A stretch of DNA of 64,000 bases from Lysobacteraceae bacterium (GTDB taxonomy: Bacteria > Pseudomonadota > Gammaproteobacteria > Xanthomonadales > Xanthomonadaceae), in NCBI GenBank assembly GCA_026005075.1, contig BPKJ01000004.1:69501-133500 (forward strand). Direction: 5' to 3'. Positions within the stretch are counted from its first letter, which is position 1; each line of letters starts with the position of its first letter. Shown here one piece after another: positions 60,319 through 64,000 of the stretch. Under the pieces are notes generated by a model that made no database searches, had not been told where the DNA came from, and saw only the letters and a list, made by a program, of their open reading frames with translations. A program made the translations under genes and the position numbers.

Positions 60319-62250
60319 TTAGAACGAATACCGGATCGCCACACTGGCAAAGTCGCGGTCCGCGATCTGGTTGGAGCGGCCGCCACCGAAGAAGGCCGTG
60401 TAGGACAGGTCGACCGACCAGGCGTTGAGGTAGGTTCCCTCGACACCCACCGTCAGCGACTTGCGGCCCTCGACGAAGTTGCCGCCCGGACCCGGGGTGA
60501 TGCCGTTCACGTCGTGGTTGAAGGCCAGCCGCGGTGCGAGGTTGATCGGACTGCCGAACACGTTGCTGTAATCGGCACGCACCACGCCGCGATAGCCCCA
60601 GCTGAACCGGGTCGGGAACCCGCCCGGCCAGGTGATGGGGTTGCGCAGGGCGCCGGAGTCGATCGCCGGGCCGCCGCTGGTGTCGGTGCCCTCGCCCTCG
60701 TAGCGCAGGACATCCTGGCTGGGAAGATCCCAGACCTTGGTGCCGCCGACCTCAGCCACCACCGCCACCTGCTCGGCGCCGAACCAGTTGTTGGGACCGA
60801 TCAGCTTGGTGAACGTGGCCTGCAGCTGGCTGACCTCGTGCCGCTCCCAGCCGCGGATGTACTCGCCCGGTCCGTAGTTGCCGAGCTGGCTGCTGAAGCG
60901 CAGCGCGGGCTGCGGGATCAGGCTGTTGAGGGGCGACAGACCCGCGAACAGCAGTTCGACGTCGTCGATCTGCAGCGGCATGTTGTCGCGATAGCTGAAC
61001 TCACCCTGGAAGGCCCAGCCTCCCGGGATGGTGGTGTTCCAGCTCAGGCCGTAGAGGTTGATGTCCTCGGGGTATTCGACGAAGTAGCGGCCGCTGTTGG
61101 TGGCGGAGCTGGTCACCGAGATGCCGGAGATCAGCGGCAGGCGGCTGTGGTAGCGCAGGTAGTAGAAGCCGAACTCGGTGTCGAAGAACTCCGAAGCGTA
61201 GTAGCGCAGGGCGACACCGTACTGGCCGCTGTCACGCGCATTGCGGTTGGGAGCGCGCGGGAACGAACCGCTGCAGCCCGCCGCGACCAGCGAAGGCGGA
61301 AGCCCGGTGTCGCTGCGCGCAAACCCGGCCGGACCGCTGAAGCACACGTCGTAGTAGAGCGACGGATCGTTGACCGGCTGGGGAACGGTGCCGAAGCCGA
61401 GCATCACGTAGGTACCGCCCGGCGAGGCAAAGTCGTTGGAACTGAAGTAGGTCCCCGCGGCGTCGATCTCGATCTCCTCGAACTCGAGCAGGTAGGCCGC
61501 TTCCAGCGACAGGTTGTCGGTGAGGGTGAACGAGGCGCGCACCGCGTCCAGCGGCAGGAAGGCTTCCTTCAGTTCGGCGCCGGCCACGCGCAGGGCCGAA
61601 AGATCGACCGCATTGATCACGTTGATGCCGTTCTGGATGAAGGTGCTCTCGCCCCAGCTGATCACCTGACGGCCGACGCGCAGGCTTCCCGAGCCGTTTT
61701 CGCCGTAGGTGAAGTTGTGGAACACGAAGGCATCGAGCAGACGGAAACGCTCGCCGATCAGGTCCCTCGCCTCGCGGGTCAGGTCCGAGCGGTCGGCATT
61801 CTCGAAGTCGTAGAAATAGGTCGCCCGCACGAAGGCACCACCAGTGTCCCAGTTCAGTGAGCCTTCCGAGGTGATCTTGAACGCGTTGGAGATGATGTCC
61901 CCATCGTCGTACTTCAGGTTGCCGTCGTCGCGGTTGGCCGAGAACCGACCGCGCGCCCCCACCTGCAGCGCCTGGGCTTCGAGGTAGCGCCCCTGCGCCG
62001 TGAGTGCGGCGATCTGCGCCACCAGGGTCGGGTCGAAGAAGGCCTTGCCGATCAGGTCGTCATCGCGCTTCTCCATGCGCGTGGAGACACCGTAGGAAAC
62101 GGTGGTGTCGATGTTGCCGGTCGCCTCACCGATCTGGAACTCGAAGGCGTGGGCGGCCGGCGCCACCAGCCCCGCGGCGATGGCCAGCGCCAGCGGAGCA
62201 CGCAGGCCAGCCACCGAGGATGTACGGGACAGCTGCATCTTCTGCTTCAT
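60319..62250 (-). CDS. DUF1302 outer-membrane beta-barrel protein
   Basis: A 643-residue protein with a signal peptide (about residues 1-36, ending APAAHA). DUF1302 landmarks are FEFQIGEATGNIDTTVSYGVSTRM at the mature N-terminus, SLRVGRQVISWGESTFIQNGINVIN, and many alternating amphipathic strands. The C-terminus FASVAIRYSF ends in Phe, as BAM-assembled barrels do. DUF1302 proteins are predicted outer-membrane channels for hydrophobic compounds and usually lie beside DUF1329 genes. It follows the lipase gene by 21 bp. Confidence 0.92.
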   Translation of the reverse strand: MKQKMQLSRTSSVAGLRAPLALAIAAGLVAPAAHAFEFQIGEATGNIDTTVSYGVSTRMEKRDDDLIGKAFFDPTLVAQIAALTAQGRYLEAQALQVGARGRFSANRDDGNLKYDDGDIISNAFKITSEGSLNWDTGGAFVRATYFYDFENADRSDLTREARDLIGERFRLLDAFVFHNFTYGENGSGSLRVGRQVISWGESTFIQNGINVINAVDLSALRVAGAELKEAFLPLDAVRASFTLTDNLSLEAAYLLEFEEIEIDAAGTYFSSNDFASPGGTYVMLGFGTVPQPVNDPSLYYDVCFSGPAGFARSDTGLPPSLVAAGCSGSFPRAPNRNARDSGQYGVALRYYASEFFDTEFGFYYLRYHSRLPLISGISVTSSATNSGRYFVEYPEDINLYGLSWNTTIPGGWAFQGEFSYRDNMPLQIDDVELLFAGLSPLNSLIPQPALRFSSQLGNYGPGEYIRGWERHEVSQLQATFTKLIGPNNWFGAEQVAVVAEVGGTKVWDLPSQDVLRYEGEGTDTSGGPAIDSGALRNPITWPGGFPTRFSWGYRGVVRADYSNVFGSPINLAPRLAFNHDVNGITPGPGGNFVEGRKSLTVGVEGTYLNAWSVDLSYTAFFGGGRSNQIADRDFASVAIRYSF

Positions 62251-62271
62251 TGTCGGGTCCTCGATGCGGGA

Positions 62272-64000
62272 TTACTGGGTACGAATGACAGAGGTGTCCG
62301 TCACCACCACCGCCGTGCCGGCGCTGATCACCATGCTGGCCATCTGCGACTGCATTTCGACGGTCGCGGCCGGCGAGGTCGCCGGGCTCAGCAACGAGCC
62401 ATGGTCACCCTTGATGAACCGGACCGCCCCGCGCACGCCATTGGCCGACTGGGTCGTCGCGGCGATGCTGGGCAGACCCATGACCCGGATCAGGGCCTCG
62501 GTGCCGGAGAGCGGCGCACCGGGCACGCTGTTGGGGATGACCTGATCGGAGGGCACCCCGTCCCCGCCGATCACCTCATGCAGCAGGATGGCGTTCTGCG
62601 CGGAGGCGAAGCCGTAGTTGATCGGGTCGCCCGAGTCGACGGCCTGCTGGGCGGCCCCCATGAACTGGTCGAACGCAAGCGTTCCGGCCTGCACGCCTGC
62701 CGCTGCAAGCCCCGCCCGGATCCGTGGCCCGAAGGTGGCCGAGCCGTCGAGCATCCGCGCGATGCCGGCGCCCGGCACCGACAGCACGGCGACATTGACG
62801 GTGGGCTCGAGCGCGATGAACGGCGTGCCGACGATCGAACCCAGCGACTGCCCGACGAAGCTCAGACGGGCGCTGTCGAAGTCCGGCGTGCCGTTGCCGT
62901 CGATGTCCAGCCGCGGGGCGGTCGCCGCCACCACGAACAGGTCGGCCACGGCCTGACGCAGGTTGTCACGCGAGGTCAGGAGCGAGGCCAGATTGATGGT
63001 GTGGGCGCCGGAAGGATCGGGGATGCCATCCTGGCCGGGAGCGCCGGTCGCGTTGTCGATGTAGTCGACATCGAAGGTGCGTTCGCGCACGCCCGCCGCG
63101 TAGAGCGGCGCGGTGAGCGGGTTGGAGGGCGAGACATAGAAGGCCGCCACGCTGGCAAAGCCGCTGTTGCCCGGCGACACGCCGTGCAGCGGCTGATCGA
63201 TCGCCACCACCGCGACGCCCTGCGAGGCCAGGGTCGCCGCCACGGCAAGCATGTCGGTGCGGTTGCGGGTGATGCCGTGCTGGAAAATCGTCAGCGGCCA
63301 GCCCGACGCCGGCTTGGTCCGCCCGGAGGCGGCATTGGGAACGGTCATCAGGACCGGCACCCGGACCGTGGCATTGGCAACCGGGAACGGGTTGAAGGCC
63401 GTGACGTTGGTCGAGGTCGGGTCCAGGCCGAACTGGTTGAACGGCGGCACGTAGGCGCCAGGCGCGGCCTTCCAGAACCCGGTCAGGGGGCCGGTCGGAT
63501 TCTGCGCGCTGGGTGGGACCAGGTAGTAGGGCAGTTCGATGAAGCCGACGTAGATGTCGGCGATCGGCGGCAAGCCGGCGGCGGCGGTGGTCAGGCCGGT
63601 GGGCAGCACCTGCGCCACCGAGGGCTGGACCCGCGAGCGCACCGCCTGCAGGACCGGGGTGATGCTCTGGGTGGTCATCACCCAGGAGACCACGACATCG
63701 TCCGGGTCGATGCCGACCGACTGGGCGGCAGCGAGCTGCGAGTTGGTGAGCAACCGCAGCGGCTCGAGCGCGCAGGCCGTGGCGTTGTCGATCAGCGGAT
63801 CCTGGCTCTGTCCGTTGACGCACAGCGGCGTCGGCCGCTTGGAGAGGAAGTAGGTCTGATCCGGGGTCGCGTCGTTGCCACGCGCGTCGGTGATGCCATC
63901 GGTGACCACCGCCATGTAGCTGGTGAGCTGCTTGAGCGGCATGGTCGGCACGATCGCCACCGTCCGGCCGGTGCCGTCGCTCGGCACCACCGCAGTGACG
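62272..64000 (-). CDS. Extracellular lipase-like protein (VolA/Pla-1/cef type), 5' end outside window
   Basis: At least 576 codons are open up to the window edge; the GTG at 63990 is internal, because coding continues past 64000. The C-terminal part is an alpha/beta hydrolase: LTIFQHGITRNRTDMLAVAATL (oxyanion HG), VVAIDQPLHGV, the nucleophile elbow LSFVGQSLGSIVG (GxSxG), and RFIKGDHGSLL near the end with the likely catalytic His. It resembles the outer-membrane lysophospholipase/lipase family VolA. It is upstream in the cluster and may release lipids or fatty acids that the rest of the cluster handles. Confidence 0.82.
   Translation of the reverse strand, partial: VTAVVPSDGTGRTVAIVPTMPLKQLTSYMAVVTDGITDARGNDATPDQTYFLSKRPTPLCVNGQSQDPLIDNATACALEPLRLLTNSQLAAAQSVGIDPDDVVVSWVMTTQSITPVLQAVRSRVQPSVAQVLPTGLTTAAAGLPPIADIYVGFIELPYYLVPPSAQNPTGPLTGFWKAAPGAYVPPFNQFGLDPTSTNVTAFNPFPVANATVRVPVLMTVPNAASGRTKPASGWPLTIFQHGITRNRTDMLAVAATLASQGVAVVAIDQPLHGVSPGNSGFASVAAFYVSPSNPLTAPLYAAGVRERTFDVDYIDNATGAPGQDGIPDPSGAHTINLASLLTSRDNLRQAVADLFVVAATAPRLDIDGNGTPDFDSARLSFVGQSLGSIVGTPFIALEPTVNVAVLSVPGAGIARMLDGSATFGPRIRAGLAAAGVQAGTLAFDQFMGAAQQAVDSGDPINYGFASAQNAILLHEVIGGDGVPSDQVIPNSVPGAPLSGTEALIRVMGLPSIAATTQSANGVRGAVRFIKGDHGSLLSPATSPAATVEMQSQMASMVISAGTAVVVTDTSVIRTQ

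Noticed and set aside
56229..60428. A 1399-codon plus-strand open frame with two long internal repeats
   Set aside because: It is antisense to the YCF48-like and both DUF1329 genes. The internal repeat is just the duplicated DUF1329 read backwards.

Overview
The window is high-GC, gene-dense bacterial chromosome. Its gene content and order point to a gammaproteobacterium of the Xanthomonadales/Lysobacterales. It has a near-complete dcw cluster (cell division and cell wall) that ends in lpxC and secA. It also has an Xanthomonas-type H-NS protein, an rmlBACD operon, cysD plus a fused cysNC, and a secreted protein ending in a DGFE-type C-terminus. There are no rRNA, tRNA, CRISPR, phage or insertion-sequence features. 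Most long extra reading frames are antisense shadows caused by the high GC content.

Layout. 1-2.6 kb (minus): the start of a DUF3369 response regulator and a Calx-beta/autotransporter-barrel gene. 2.6-24.6 kb (mostly minus): Nudix/TMP-synthase fusion, secA, an M23 peptidase with a divergent DUF721 gene, lpxC, ftsZ, ftsA, ftsQ, ddl, murC, murG, ftsW, mraY, murF, murE, ftsI, ftsL, rsmH and mraZ. A consensus-like promoter lies before mraZ, and murD is missing. 24.8-28.5 kb (plus): etfB, etfA and glmS. 28.5-32 kb: a LysR regulator divergent from a multidomain S8 protease, with a LysR-type box between them. 32-35.8 kb (plus): phosphopantetheinyl transferase, nucleotide-sugar dehydrogenase, UDP-glucuronate epimerase-like protein, AlkB. 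35.7-39.3 kb (minus): a four-gene Mla-type lipid ABC system. 39.4-44 kb: ThrE-like exporter, H-NS, and two proteins of unknown function. 44-50 kb: proS, divergent from rmlBACD plus an ATP-grasp gene. 50-53.7 kb: small ORFs, then cysD and cysNC. 53.7-64 kb (minus): a lipase, DUF1302 barrel, two DUF1329 proteins, a YCF48 propeller and an RND/MMPL pump.

How it fits together. The largest block supplies peptidoglycan precursors (mraY, murC, E, F, G, ddl), septal synthesis (ftsI, ftsW, ftsL, ftsQ), the Z ring (ftsZ, ftsA), lipid A commitment (lpxC) and protein export (secA). The Mla-type operon, the polysaccharide sugar genes and rml genes are also envelope functions. The last block (lipase, outer-membrane barrel, two LolA/LolB-like periplasmic proteins, propeller, RND pump) is the best candidate here for a poorly described system: a trans-envelope route for lipids or other hydrophobic molecules.

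Data quality. Five single-base indels interrupt otherwise well-conserved genes: the autotransporter, murG, mlaF, and cysNC twice. Several lie in or beside short homopolymers, and one is in an essential gene, so residual sequencing error is the simplest explanation. The affected genes are annotated as single genes with the shift noted.
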